Shown one piece after another: positions 26,428 through 35,427 of a stretch of 64,000 nucleotides of DNA (position 1 is its first letter; each line of letters begins with the position of its first letter). Position numbers and translations under genes: made by a program. The stretch spans positions 186,001 through 250,000 of the forward strand of contig WQYI01000001.1 in the NCBI GenBank assembly GCA_009781315.1, given 5' to 3'. The notes below the pieces were generated by a model. The model had not been told where the DNA came from. It worked only from the letters and a program-made list of their open reading frames with translations, and searched no databases. The DNA comes from Candidatus Endomicrobium embiratermitis. GTDB lineage: Bacteria; Elusimicrobiota; Endomicrobiia; Endomicrobiales; Endomicrobiaceae.

Positions 26428-28488
26428 ATGAAGCAAATAAAGCTTGCCGCTGTTCTTATTTGTATTTTTTTCGTCATTTCCTGCGCCGGCGCTAAAATTT
26501 CCGATAATCCGGCACAAAATGGTTCTCAAAATAATTTTATTTTTACGCCTAATTGGAAAAACGTGGACGCTTCCATTGCCGCGGCAAGAAAACACAACGA
26601 CACTATGAGATATGTCGCGCCCAAACCTTTTGTTATTGACGACACGGGAACGGAACAATGGATTGACTACTCGAAATACGGCGAGTTTCAGAATCTCGGA
26701 ACAAAAAATTATAAATACGTGGTAACCGATATGGCGGGTTTAAGAAAAGCCTCGGGCTCAGGGATTTATCCCAATACTCAAAGCGTCTATAAAGAAAAAG
26801 GCTACGAAGAATACGCGAAAGAAAAAAAACTTGAAGGCGACAAATGGAAGTTTGTAAATTCAAGCGATTATCAGGCTGATTTTTACAAATGGTCCGTTGC
26901 TCCGGAAGAACCCGGCGTAAAACTCTTTTATACCGCCCATGCTTTAGATAAAGCCGGAAATTACCTCCACGCGATAAAAGCTTATTATGCCGTTCTTGTG
27001 TTTTTTCCGAAATCAATGGGTTTTACGGAGTGGAATACTCCGTGGTATGTCGCTACCGTAGCCATAGACAGAATTAATTATTTGACTAAAATGCATCCCG
27101 AATTCGGCATTAAGCTTGAAGGCGCGAAAATAACAATAGAAAACAGATACGATAACAATAAGCATAACAAAGTGTTTCATGTTAACCCGGGAAGGCTCGT
27201 TCCCTCGGTCGCGGGAGATTTTGAGAGAAAAAAATTCAATTTAGATAATATAGGCGTGAAAAACGTCACCGGAAAAGGAAAAGTCAAACTTATTCAGTAC
27301 GACAATAATCATTTTCAGCTTACCGTTGATGATAAACCTTTCGTGGTAAGAGGAATATGTTATTCGCCCACAAAAGTCGGTTTAACACCGGATAACGGGT
27401 CCGTGGACGTCAGCAAGGACTGGTCTTGGTCGGATGTCAACAAAAACGATGTTATCGACGGGCCTTACGAAGCGTGGGTTGACGCTAACAGAAATGACAA
27501 ACAGGACGCTGCCGAAAAAAATATCGGCGATTTCCCTTTGATGCAAAGAATGGGAATAAACACTATAAGGCTTTATCATTATCCTGATTTTAATAAAGAA
27601 GTGCTTAAAGACGGTTACGAAACATACGGTTTTATGTATATGGTAGGAAATATGCTGGGCATGTACGGAGTTGATTCGGGAGCGAAATGGTTTAAAGGAA
27701 CCGATTACACCGACCCGAAACAACAGCAAAATATGATGGACAGCGTCAGAAGAATGGTAGAAGAATATAAAGACGAACCGTACGTTCTAATGTGGGTTTT
27801 GGGCAATGAAAATAATTACGGAACGGTCGGCGTTGAAGGGGAGTTCGCCGGAACCAGCAATCAGGCGCAAATACACCCTGCCGCTTATTATAAATTTGTA
27901 AATGAATGCGCGAAATTAATTAAATCGATTGATCCGCAGCAAAGGCCCGTCGCTATATGTAACGGCGATGTTTATCTTATGGATATTTGCGCTAAAAACG
28001 CGCCTGATTTGGATATTTACGGAGCTAACGCTTACAGAGGCGAAGCGGGTTTCGGGCCTTTATGGCAAGATGTTATGGACATATATCAAAAACCAGTTGT
28101 TGTAACCGAATTCGGCGCTCCGGCCTACGCGAAAGGCTGGAGTACCTCGAGAATTGAACAAGCTCAGGCTTCTTATCACGCGGGTAACTGGAACAATATA
28201 GAAGATAACCGCGCAGGAGTCGTAAACGGAGTAGGCAACGCTTTGGGCGGAGTTATTTTCGAATGGGTTGACGAATGGTGGAAAGCGGGACCTCCTCCGG
28301 AATACGATCCTTATGATCAGGATATAACCGCCCAGTGGTTCGGGCCTTTCTTAGACGGCGGGGCGTATGAAGAATGGTTCGGTTTATGCAGCCAGGGAAA
28401 CGGTAAAGACAGCCCGTTTAAACGCCAGTTGAGAAAGGCGTTTTTTACATATATGGATATGTGGAAAAATACAGAGAATAGCCGGTAA
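26428..28488 (+). CDS. Clan GH-A glycosidase lipoprotein, paralogue 2
   Basis: Close relative of 21655-23607 along its full length, but with a lipoprotein signal: hydrophobic segment ending FFVISC, with VISC as lipobox (Cys about residue 19). It is therefore membrane-anchored rather than free. The helical N-terminal domain is followed by the barrel with FVVRGICYSPTK, EF-hand-like loops DVNKNDVIDG and DANRNDKQDAAE (about 331-365), acid/base WVLGNENN (about 457) and nucleophile VVTEFGAPAY (about 558). CGGGAG precedes the ATG. The stop is two bases from the next gene, so paralogues 2 and 3 are one unit. Confidence 0.8.
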   Translation: MKQIKLAAVLICIFFVISCAGAKISDNPAQNGSQNNFIFTPNWKNVDASIAAARKHNDTMRYVAPKPFVIDDTGTEQWIDYSKYGEFQNLGTKNYKYVVTDMAGLRKASGSGIYPNTQSVYKEKGYEEYAKEKKLEGDKWKFVNSSDYQADFYKWSVAPEEPGVKLFYTAHALDKAGNYLHAIKAYYAVLVFFPKSMGFTEWNTPWYVATVAIDRINYLTKMHPEFGIKLEGAKITIENRYDNNKHNKVFHVNPGRLVPSVAGDFERKKFNLDNIGVKNVTGKGKVKLIQYDNNHFQLTVDDKPFVVRGICYSPTKVGLTPDNGSVDVSKDWSWSDVNKNDVIDGPYEAWVDANRNDKQDAAEKNIGDFPLMQRMGINTIRLYHYPDFNKEVLKDGYETYGFMYMVGNMLGMYGVDSGAKWFKGTDYTDPKQQQNMMDSVRRMVEEYKDEPYVLMWVLGNENNYGTVGVEGEFAGTSNQAQIHPAAYYKFVNECAKLIKSIDPQQRPVAICNGDVYLMDICAKNAPDLDIYGANAYRGEAGFGPLWQDVMDIYQKPVVVTEFGAPAYAKGWSTSRIEQAQASYHAGNWNNIEDNRAGVVNGVGNALGGVIFEWVDEWWKAGPPPEYDPYDQDITAQWFGPFLDGGAYEEWFGLCSQGNGKDSPFKRQLRKAFFTYMDMWKNTENSR

Positions 28489-28490
28489 TA

Positions 28491-29738
28491 ATGAATTTTT
28501 TAAATTTAAGGCTTAAAATTTTTGCAATAGCCGTTTTTATCAGCTGTGCCGTTTCGTTTTCATTTGCTGTGGCGGTTAAAGTCGTACAGACCGAAGAAGG
28601 TTCATGGAAATTAACGGTTAACGGCAGGGATTATTTTGTAAAGGGTATGGAATATTCCCCGGATACCGTCGGCCGCACGCCCGAATTGAACGACTGGATG
28701 TGGAGCGATATAAACAATAACGGCCGCATTGACGGGCCTTACGATTCCTGGATTGACACCGACAGAGATAATTACCGTTCTCCCGATGAAAATGACGTCG
28801 GAGATTTTGCTCTTTTGAAAGCCATGGGATGCAATACCATAAGAATTTATCATGCCGAAGACATCAATAAAGAACTATTAAGAGATTTGTATCATACCTA
28901 CGGCATAATGGTTATAATGGGCGATTATTTAGGCGCGTACACCAGAGGCAGCGAAGCGCATTGGAACGACGGAACGGATTATACAAACTCTTCGCAGCGC
29001 GCTAAAATGAAAGAAAGCGTCAGAAGAATGGTGCTTGAGCATAAAGACGAGCCTTATGTGCTTATGTGGATGCTTGGCAACGAAAATGATTCTCCGGGAC
29101 TTGAAATAAACTCCACCAAAACAAATACCAACGCCATAAAACATCCCGAAGTTTACGCGAAGTTTGTAAACGAAGTCGCCGCCATGATAAAAAGTATCGA
29201 TAAAAATCATCCTGTCGGAGTCTGTAACGCCACGGTAAAATTTCTGGAACATTACGCGAAGCATACTCCCGAAATAGATATTTTGGGATTTAACCAGTAC
29301 ACGGGCCCTTATGGTTTCGGCACATTGTGGAACAGGGTTAAAAGCGTATGCGGCAAACCTGTTCTTATAACCGAATTCGGGTGCGACTCATGGAACTCTA
29401 ATAAAAAAGCCGAAGACGAACGCTATCAGTCCAAGTATCATGCGGGAGCATGGAAAGACATAGAGAAAAACAGCTGTTGGGGCGAAGGCGCGGGCAACGC
29501 TCTCGGAGGCGTTGTTTACTGCTGGCTTGACAAATGGTGGCTTATAGGTTCTCCGAAAGTTCACGATACGGAGCTTGGAGCATGGAGAGGTCCGAAAAAT
29601 GACGGTTATTTTCACGACGAGTGGCTAGGCATATGTTCTCAGGGAAACGGAAAACAAAGTCCTTTTAAAAGGCAGCTTAAAGAAGTTTATTTTACGTATC
29701 AGGAAGAACTTTGGGCGACGGATATAACTAAAGAATGA
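28491..29738 (+). CDS. Clan GH-A glycosidase, short secreted paralogue 3
   Basis: 415 residues. It has a signal peptide (ending SFSFA) and only the catalytic barrel of the two larger paralogues. DYFVKGMEYSPDTVG opens the barrel; DINNNGRIDG and DTDRDNYRSPDE are the calcium-loop-like inserts (about 65-100); WMLGNENDS (about 194) and LITEFGCDSW (about 293) hold the two catalytic Glu. Loss of the N-terminal domain suggests different localisation or partner. A domain-level duplication is the simplest history. Substrate unknown. Confidence 0.78.
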   Translation: MNFLNLRLKIFAIAVFISCAVSFSFAVAVKVVQTEEGSWKLTVNGRDYFVKGMEYSPDTVGRTPELNDWMWSDINNNGRIDGPYDSWIDTDRDNYRSPDENDVGDFALLKAMGCNTIRIYHAEDINKELLRDLYHTYGIMVIMGDYLGAYTRGSEAHWNDGTDYTNSSQRAKMKESVRRMVLEHKDEPYVLMWMLGNENDSPGLEINSTKTNTNAIKHPEVYAKFVNEVAAMIKSIDKNHPVGVCNATVKFLEHYAKHTPEIDILGFNQYTGPYGFGTLWNRVKSVCGKPVLITEFGCDSWNSNKKAEDERYQSKYHAGAWKDIEKNSCWGEGAGNALGGVVYCWLDKWWLIGSPKVHDTELGAWRGPKNDGYFHDEWLGICSQGNGKQSPFKRQLKEVYFTYQEELWATDITKE

Positions 29739-29741
29739 TAA

Positions 29742-29770
29742 TTGACATAATTTTTTTTATAATGTAAAAT
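29742..29770 (+). promoter_or_regulatory. Promoter of the barrel-OmpA/lipoprotein operon
   Basis: TTGACA (29742-29747), 17-base spacer, TAAAAT (29765-29770). Perfect -35 box and optimal spacing. AGGAAAG lies before the ATG at 29812. Confidence 0.75.
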
Positions 29771-29811
29771 AATTTCGTTATTATTAGTTTTTAAAACAGG
29801 AAAGTTATTAA

Positions 29812-32628
29812 ATGAGATTTAAGCAAATTTTTTCGGCTTTAATATTTTTCTTATTAATTTCTTCAGCATGCGCCTTAACTGCGTATGCCGATTTTTTTTC
29901 GCCTTACGCGAAATATAACAGAATAGACCCGGAAACGCTTGAGACAGGCTCTATCGTTTTTAACGGCGAACTTACTTTTGATTACGTTTTCCATAAGCTG
30001 GGCGAAAACTGGGTAGTTTCCAGAGACATTAGCGGTATTAATAAAATCTTCAATTACATGCCGTCTCTTAACCCGGACAACAGATGGGAAGACACATACG
30101 GTCAGACTTTTCTTTTCAACGTAGGTTTCAGGCCTGTCGACTGGTTTTTCGCGGCGTTCGGTTTTGAAATGATTAACGATTACGCCGACAGATACTGGAT
30201 TCCGGTAAACGAGGAACACAGGCTTACTCTCAACGGCGACAGATTTCCGAGAATCGCGTGGCAAAACGCGAAAATCGGCATAAAATTAGACTGGATGTCG
30301 CTCACTTATTTCAAAAATTACGGACATGACGGCTGGATTTACGACGGGGATATGTTTGAAATGTTTCCCAAACAATACAATCCGGACGATTATTTACGTT
30401 ATTCAGGGCATCATACGCCCGATTACTGGCAGTTTAAAACCAAAGGAGTTTTCGGCGATCTGGACGTTATCTACGGCGAGGAAGCCATACAGGATTATAA
30501 GCAGGGCATATACCTAAAATATAAAAATATTTTCGGCAGCAACATCAATTTCTTTTATTCCGATCATATAATACCTTTCGGCAGGCCGGACGAAAGAATG
30601 CGTAATTTCCAGCTGAATACGGATTTTACTTTCTGGAAAGAGAGCAAATTTCAGATCGGCGGATTGTACAGGCCTTTCAGGCTTGACTGGGATTATCAAT
30701 ATGCCGAAGACGTCGGAGCAGGCAACGGACAGTACGGTACAAAATATATTATTAAAGACGGAACAACCGAAGAGAAAGACGCTTTAGGCGGTTCCGCGAA
30801 ATTTACGTTTCCTAAAAAATTAGGTTTGGATATGATAACGCTCGGCGGCGATTACAGAGGTTTGGTCGCCGGAAACAGATGGAAAGCGGAAGCTTCCGTG
30901 GAAAAACAGCTTTCTAAAACTATGAACGCTTATTTGGGCTATTTTTATCAAAAACCTCTTCTTAACGCTATGCCTTTGGTTTATGCGGGAGGCGGGATAG
31001 TGCCGCCTACTCTTTTTCAGGCCAGAGGGCCGGACAGCCCTTTTTGGGTTTGGTGGAGAGAACCCGCGTCCGGCTTTGACAACAGGGAAACAAGCAATTT
31101 TTCTTTTGTTTTTACCTACGACCCTACCCCTTCAACGTGGTTTTATAAGGATGATCCCAATGTTCCTATCGAATATAATTTGAATCCCGAGGAAGACGCG
31201 CCGTTTTCTTTTGCCGTTAAAGTAAATGTGGCTAAATATTACGGGACTTTAGACAGGCAGTTTTATTGGGAATATGACGGCTCTACCGTATGGGAAGACG
31301 CTTTTGCCAACGGAACGAACGTTCCGGACAGATATATAGGCTCGCTATACTTTTTAGGCCAGTTTGTTAAAGACGAGATAAAAGTTCTTTACGATTTTGA
31401 AGTCGGGGAAGATTTAGCTACTTTAAGTTATGCTTACCCCGATATGCCGGGCTTGCCCGGAAGAGAAGTATATATTAAGCCTATGATAGGTTATTTTAAA
31501 ACGAGTTTGAGCGTTAAAACAGACCCTTATTATTTTAAAGTAGGCTACCATAAAAATTATTGGGGTCCGGAAGACTGGCACAGAAAATTCGGTTCGTCCT
31601 ATGACGAGCTTTATCTTGCCCATGCCGACAGAAATATAGGCGAATGGTTTAACGTAGGCATAGAATATGTCGGAGCCAGAAAAACCGAACTTGCCGTTTT
31701 AAACCAGATGGCTGATATCCAAACCGAGAATGAAATGGGCTATTTTGATGAAATAAGAGTGTATTTTAAAGTATTCCTTGACGCGTTATTGAAATTCGGC
31801 AAAAAAGAAAGCGGACTTCCTTTTGAAGTCGAATATGACAAAACTCCTCCCGATGTGGCTCTTAAAACCAGACCCGATACTATTCATCCCGCCGAAGGAG
31901 AAGTTGCCACTCTCGAACCATGGGCTTATGCCCGCTCGGGAATATCTCACTGGGAAATATTTATCAGAGACCATGAAGGAAACGCGGTGCAAACTTATAA
32001 AGGCGAGAAAGAACCTCCGGAAGAACTTCGCTGGAACGGTAAAAATGAAAATAATAAAGCAATATGCCCTAACGGTCCTTATTACGCTACTCTTGAAGTC
32101 TGGGATAATTATAATAATCATGCCGTTTCTCCGACAAGAACCATCAACGTTATGACCAAAATAAAAGACGCCGAGGTTGTTGAAACCGAAAGAGGCTTGG
32201 TAATTACTCTGGGCGCTAAAGTGTTGTTTGATTTTGATAAATATAACCTTAAGACAGGCGCGAAGAAAACATTGACTGAAGTCGCTAACCTGTTAAAGAT
32301 GTATCCGAACAATAATATATCCGTTGAAGGCCATACGGATTGGAAAGGCAGTATAGCTTATAATCAGACATTGTCCGAAAACCGCGCGAAATCAGTAAGA
32401 GAATTTCTTGTAAAAGAAGGAATAGACGCCGATAGAATTAAGATTACGGGATTTGGCAAGTTAAGACCTGTTGCTTCAAACGAAACGGACAAGGGCAGAG
32501 ACCAGAACAGACGCGTTGAAATAATTGTTTTAAACGAACCTATGAAAGTTGACGAAATGCCTGATATTTCCGACAAGGCGATAAAAATCGACGCTAAGGA
32601 AACCGAGGTAAAAAATGAAAATAAATAA
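29812..32628 (+). CDS. Outer-membrane beta-barrel fused to FlgD-like Ig and OmpA domains
   Basis: 938 residues. Signal peptide (ending TAYA), then about 640 residues of alternating aromatic strands, as in a large outer-membrane barrel. An Ig-like segment with RWNGKNENNKAICPNGPYYATLEVWD (FlgD-Ig style, about 735-780) follows. The C-terminal OmpA domain has VLFDFDKYNLKTGAKKTL, ISVEGHTDWKGS, LSENRAKSVREFL and GRDQNRRVEI and should bind peptidoglycan. The barrel may be a glycan channel or a scaffold for the lipoproteins encoded downstream. It overlaps the next gene by 14 bases. The barrel-Ig-OmpA order in one chain is unusual. Confidence 0.8.
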   Translation: MRFKQIFSALIFFLLISSACALTAYADFFSPYAKYNRIDPETLETGSIVFNGELTFDYVFHKLGENWVVSRDISGINKIFNYMPSLNPDNRWEDTYGQTFLFNVGFRPVDWFFAAFGFEMINDYADRYWIPVNEEHRLTLNGDRFPRIAWQNAKIGIKLDWMSLTYFKNYGHDGWIYDGDMFEMFPKQYNPDDYLRYSGHHTPDYWQFKTKGVFGDLDVIYGEEAIQDYKQGIYLKYKNIFGSNINFFYSDHIIPFGRPDERMRNFQLNTDFTFWKESKFQIGGLYRPFRLDWDYQYAEDVGAGNGQYGTKYIIKDGTTEEKDALGGSAKFTFPKKLGLDMITLGGDYRGLVAGNRWKAEASVEKQLSKTMNAYLGYFYQKPLLNAMPLVYAGGGIVPPTLFQARGPDSPFWVWWREPASGFDNRETSNFSFVFTYDPTPSTWFYKDDPNVPIEYNLNPEEDAPFSFAVKVNVAKYYGTLDRQFYWEYDGSTVWEDAFANGTNVPDRYIGSLYFLGQFVKDEIKVLYDFEVGEDLATLSYAYPDMPGLPGREVYIKPMIGYFKTSLSVKTDPYYFKVGYHKNYWGPEDWHRKFGSSYDELYLAHADRNIGEWFNVGIEYVGARKTELAVLNQMADIQTENEMGYFDEIRVYFKVFLDALLKFGKKESGLPFEVEYDKTPPDVALKTRPDTIHPAEGEVATLEPWAYARSGISHWEIFIRDHEGNAVQTYKGEKEPPEELRWNGKNENNKAICPNGPYYATLEVWDNYNNHAVSPTRTINVMTKIKDAEVVETERGLVITLGAKVLFDFDKYNLKTGAKKTLTEVANLLKMYPNNNISVEGHTDWKGSIAYNQTLSENRAKSVREFLVKEGIDADRIKITGFGKLRPVASNETDKGRDQNRRVEIIVLNEPMKVDEMPDISDKAIKIDAKETEVKNENK

Positions 32629-33283
32629 AATTACAGCGGCGTCTTTTGCGTTAGTTTTACTGGCAGGTTTTATTTCATCATGCGCTTCTTCAAATTCAGC
32701 CGGCAATTCCGCCGCTATTTCTCGGACGAAAAATACAAGCGCGCTTACCGCGCAGGAAAGGGCTGCTTTGGCGTTTTACGTTTATGCTGATTATAAATCT
32801 CCGTTAAATCATTTTTATCCTTCGGGCTGGATGGGCGATACCAGGGATTTGTTTTTTGACCAAAACAGTAAAGAATACCCGTATGCCGGAAAGACATGTA
32901 TAAAAGTGCAATATATCCCTAGCGGGAAAAACGGCTGGGCGGGCGTTTTTTGGCAGCAGCCTGCCAATAACTGGGGAGATAAAGACGGCGGATATGATTT
33001 GAGCAAAGCTACCCATGTTACGTTTTGGATGAGAGGCGAGAGCGGCGGGGAAGTTATTTCCGAAGTAAAAATAGGCGGATTAAAAGGACAGTTTCCCGAT
33101 TCGGATTTTGCCGTTAAAAAAAATATAACGCTTACAAAAGGCTGGAAATTGTATTACATAGATTTAAAAGGAAAAAAACTTTCGCGCATTGCCGGCGGTT
33201 TCTGTTTTGTTGTCAACAAGGATGATAATCCCAGAGGCTGCACATTTTATATAGATGAAGTAAGATACGAGATGAATAAATGA
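32615..33283 (+). CDS. Lipoprotein with carbohydrate-binding-like sandwich
   Basis: 222 residues. Lipobox ISSC after a hydrophobic signal, then a short Ser/Ala linker and one beta-sandwich domain (about 55-222) with GWAGVFWQQPANNWGDK, FWMRGESGGE, KIGGLKG and YIDEVRYE. The pattern fits galactose-binding-like modules (CBM11/CIA30 style) ending in an IDD/IDE strand. The domain is closely similar to the C-terminal part of 34444-35319. Predicted to sit on the outer membrane and bind a glycan; ligand unknown. Confidence 0.72.
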   Translation: MKINKITAASFALVLLAGFISSCASSNSAGNSAAISRTKNTSALTAQERAALAFYVYADYKSPLNHFYPSGWMGDTRDLFFDQNSKEYPYAGKTCIKVQYIPSGKNGWAGVFWQQPANNWGDKDGGYDLSKATHVTFWMRGESGGEVISEVKIGGLKGQFPDSDFAVKKNITLTKGWKLYYIDLKGKKLSRIAGGFCFVVNKDDNPRGCTFYIDEVRYEMNK

Positions 33284-33930
33284 AAAAACTATTAATACTT
33301 TTTATTCCTATGCTTGTTATTTTGTCGGGATGCGAAAAGAATCCCATAGGGGCGCTTTTATACAACGGCGTTAACAATTCAACCGGCTGGCCGGCTGTTT
33401 GGACTCTTTACAGAAACGGCGACCTTATGGTAAGCAAAAATTCGTATGATATTCGCGCATATACGGATTATTGGGGTACGCGCCCGAATCAGCTTAATTT
33501 GAAAAGTCTGGGAGCCTCGCACAGCGGTACAATGTCTATATATGTTGCCTGGGACGGCAGCCCCAGTTTTGATTTTAGCGCAGGCATCCAGCAAACCGGT
33601 TATGTCGGTTTTTGGATATATACCGAAAATAAGACTTTTGGCATCGATATGACAGGCGGCGGATATCAATATTTAAAATTTTGGGCTAAAGGAAAATTGA
33701 ATTCCGGCGTTGTATTAAGAGTGGAAACGGAAGGAGCGTCAAGTACTGATCCAAACGGAGCACCGGGAGTATGGGAAGGTCCAGTCTCCGACGTTTGGAC
33801 GGAATACACCGTTCAACTCAAGCAAATTACAGGCGTTAAGGATGCTTTTAGAATTATTTTAAGAAATACAACGTCTCTGCAAAGTAACGGCGGATATGCA
33901 TATATAGACGATATAAGGTTCACGCAATGA
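33280..33930 (+). CDS. Lipoprotein with galactose-binding-like domain
   Basis: 216 residues. Lipobox LSGC (Cys about residue 18). The mature protein is one beta-rich domain with YLKFWAKGKLNSGVVLRVETEG and a final YAYIDDIRFTQ, the strand order of carbohydrate-binding sandwiches. It is more distant from its neighbours than they are from each other. Start overlaps the previous stop by four bases (ATGA). Ligand unknown. Confidence 0.68.
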   Translation: MKKLLILFIPMLVILSGCEKNPIGALLYNGVNNSTGWPAVWTLYRNGDLMVSKNSYDIRAYTDYWGTRPNQLNLKSLGASHSGTMSIYVAWDGSPSFDFSAGIQQTGYVGFWIYTENKTFGIDMTGGGYQYLKFWAKGKLNSGVVLRVETEGASSTDPNGAPGVWEGPVSDVWTEYTVQLKQITGVKDAFRIILRNTTSLQSNGGYAYIDDIRFTQ

Positions 33931-34409
33931 AAAAAATAATAGCTTTTATTTTCGCTTTTTGTTTGTTTGCAAACTCTTGCGCGTATGCGGGGACTTTGGA
34001 ATTAGATTTTTCAGAAGAAACCCCGTTTAACGCTTCTTTGCGTTCGGCTTTGCTTCCCGGCTGGGGGCAAATGTGGAACGATCAGGAAACAAAAGGCTGG
34101 ATAGTTTTGGGTATTTTTGCCGTTTCCGTTGCCGGAGCTTTTTATTTTAATAATCAGGCGCAGGAATACTATGATAAGTATGAGAATCAAGGCATAATAA
34201 ACGGAAGTTATTACGATGATTACGAAAGAAATTATCAGGCTTCCCAGATTTTTACGTTTGCGGCTATAGGCACGTGGCTTTACGCGGTTATAGACGCTTA
34301 TGTTGTCTGTAAAAAACAAACGTCGTCGTATTCCAGAACATCTTCATTCAATTTTTATTACAATCAGAAAGACGATTCTTTGAGTTTTAATTACAGCAGG
34401 AGAATTTAA
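33927..34409 (+). CDS. DUF5683-like membrane protein
   Basis: 160 residues with a signal peptide (ending CAYA), then FNASLRSALLPGWGQMWNDQETKGWIVLG, the hallmark of the DUF5683-type family, and two membrane helices (about 50-70 and 105-125). Family function is unknown; members often sit next to outer-membrane or surface-protein genes, as here. Overlaps the previous gene by four bases. Confidence 0.7.
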   Translation: MKKIIAFIFAFCLFANSCAYAGTLELDFSEETPFNASLRSALLPGWGQMWNDQETKGWIVLGIFAVSVAGAFYFNNQAQEYYDKYENQGIINGSYYDDYERNYQASQIFTFAAIGTWLYAVIDAYVVCKKQTSSYSRTSSFNFYYNQKDDSLSFNYSRRI

Positions 34410-34443
34410 CGCTGGCGCTGATTGCAAGAAAATGGAGTGAGAA

Positions 34444-35319
34444 ATGGACAATAAAAAAACTACCGTAGTCCTTTCTGTATTGCTTTTTTTTATAATAATG
34501 CTTTTGTTTCTCAGATCTTGCGATGTTTTGCCTGAACTTCATGTTAACGCCGGCCAAACGGCTGTAAAAAACGATTCGCCGGCAAATTATAAATCAGTAA
34601 ATTCGGATGACGGCATTATAATATCTTCCGAACCGGTTATTAACACTAATATTTCTGTTGCTGCCGTTTCGGAATCTACGGCTCCGGCGGTTCAAAAAAA
34701 AGTTGCTCTGAACAGTACGGAATTGCTTGAATCTGTTGTTCAAAAACAGAAAAAGAAGATTGAAAAAAGTACGGCATATTTTAATAAATCAGGGTTTAAA
34801 CCTTTTTATGTTTACAGTGAAGCAGGACAGAAAGGCAATCATTATTATCCTTACGGCTATATGGGAAATATCCGTTCTTTAACAGTAAATCAAGCATGCA
34901 AAGAAACTTTTAAAAACGGAAAAACAAGTATTAAGATAACTTATAATCCGCATGTGGAAGATACAGAAGGTTTGGACTGGGCCGGTTTATATTGGACGGA
35001 ACCTGCTAATAATTGGGGCGATAAAGGCCCCGGATTTAATCTTACCGGAGCCGAAAGGATTTCTTTTTGGGTTAAGGGAGAAAAAGGCGGGGAAATAATC
35101 AACAATTTTAAGATAGGCGGCATTCAGGGCAAAGAAAGCGAAGATTCGGATTCAAGATCAATAGGACCGATTGAACTTACAAAAGACTGGGAGCAGTATG
35201 TAATTATTGTTGAAGAAGCCGACTTGAAAAACATAATCGGCGGTTTTTGTTTTACTATAACGAAACAAAGCAATCCCGACGGCGCGGTGTTTTATCTGGA
35301 CGATATAGTTTACGAATAG
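34444..35319 (+). CDS. Membrane-anchored protein with carbohydrate-binding-like sandwich
   Basis: 291 residues. The N-terminal hydrophobic segment (about 8-25) ends LFLRSC, a poor lipobox because Arg sits at -2, so a plain membrane anchor is also possible. A Ser/Ala/Val-rich linker (about 30-115) leads to a sandwich domain (about 118-291) with DWAGLYWTEPANNWGDK, FWVKGEKGGE, FKIGGIQG and YLDDIVYE, almost the same as in 32615-33283. Same operon. Ligand unknown. Confidence 0.7.
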   Translation: MDNKKTTVVLSVLLFFIIMLLFLRSCDVLPELHVNAGQTAVKNDSPANYKSVNSDDGIIISSEPVINTNISVAAVSESTAPAVQKKVALNSTELLESVVQKQKKKIEKSTAYFNKSGFKPFYVYSEAGQKGNHYYPYGYMGNIRSLTVNQACKETFKNGKTSIKITYNPHVEDTEGLDWAGLYWTEPANNWGDKGPGFNLTGAERISFWVKGEKGGEIINNFKIGGIQGKESEDSDSRSIGPIELTKDWEQYVIIVEEADLKNIIGGFCFTITKQSNPDGAVFYLDDIVYE

Positions 35320-35320
35320 A

Positions 35321-35412
35321 AGCTGAGAAGTTGGGCAGCTAGGAAGCTGAGCAAGAGACTTTTTTTATCGTTACTCAACCTCCCCGCTTCTCACCCTCTC
35401 AACTTCTTATTA
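35321..35412. repeat. Inverted repeat, GAAGCTGAGAAG family
   Basis: Arms AGAAGCTGAGAAGTTGGG and CTTCTCACCCTCTCAACTTCT in inverted orientation around a short T-rich centre. A relative with arms AGAGGATGAGAAGG...CATCTCAACTTCT lies at 61161-61264. Confidence 0.75.
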
Positions 35413-35427
35413 TCACGGGAGTTTATT

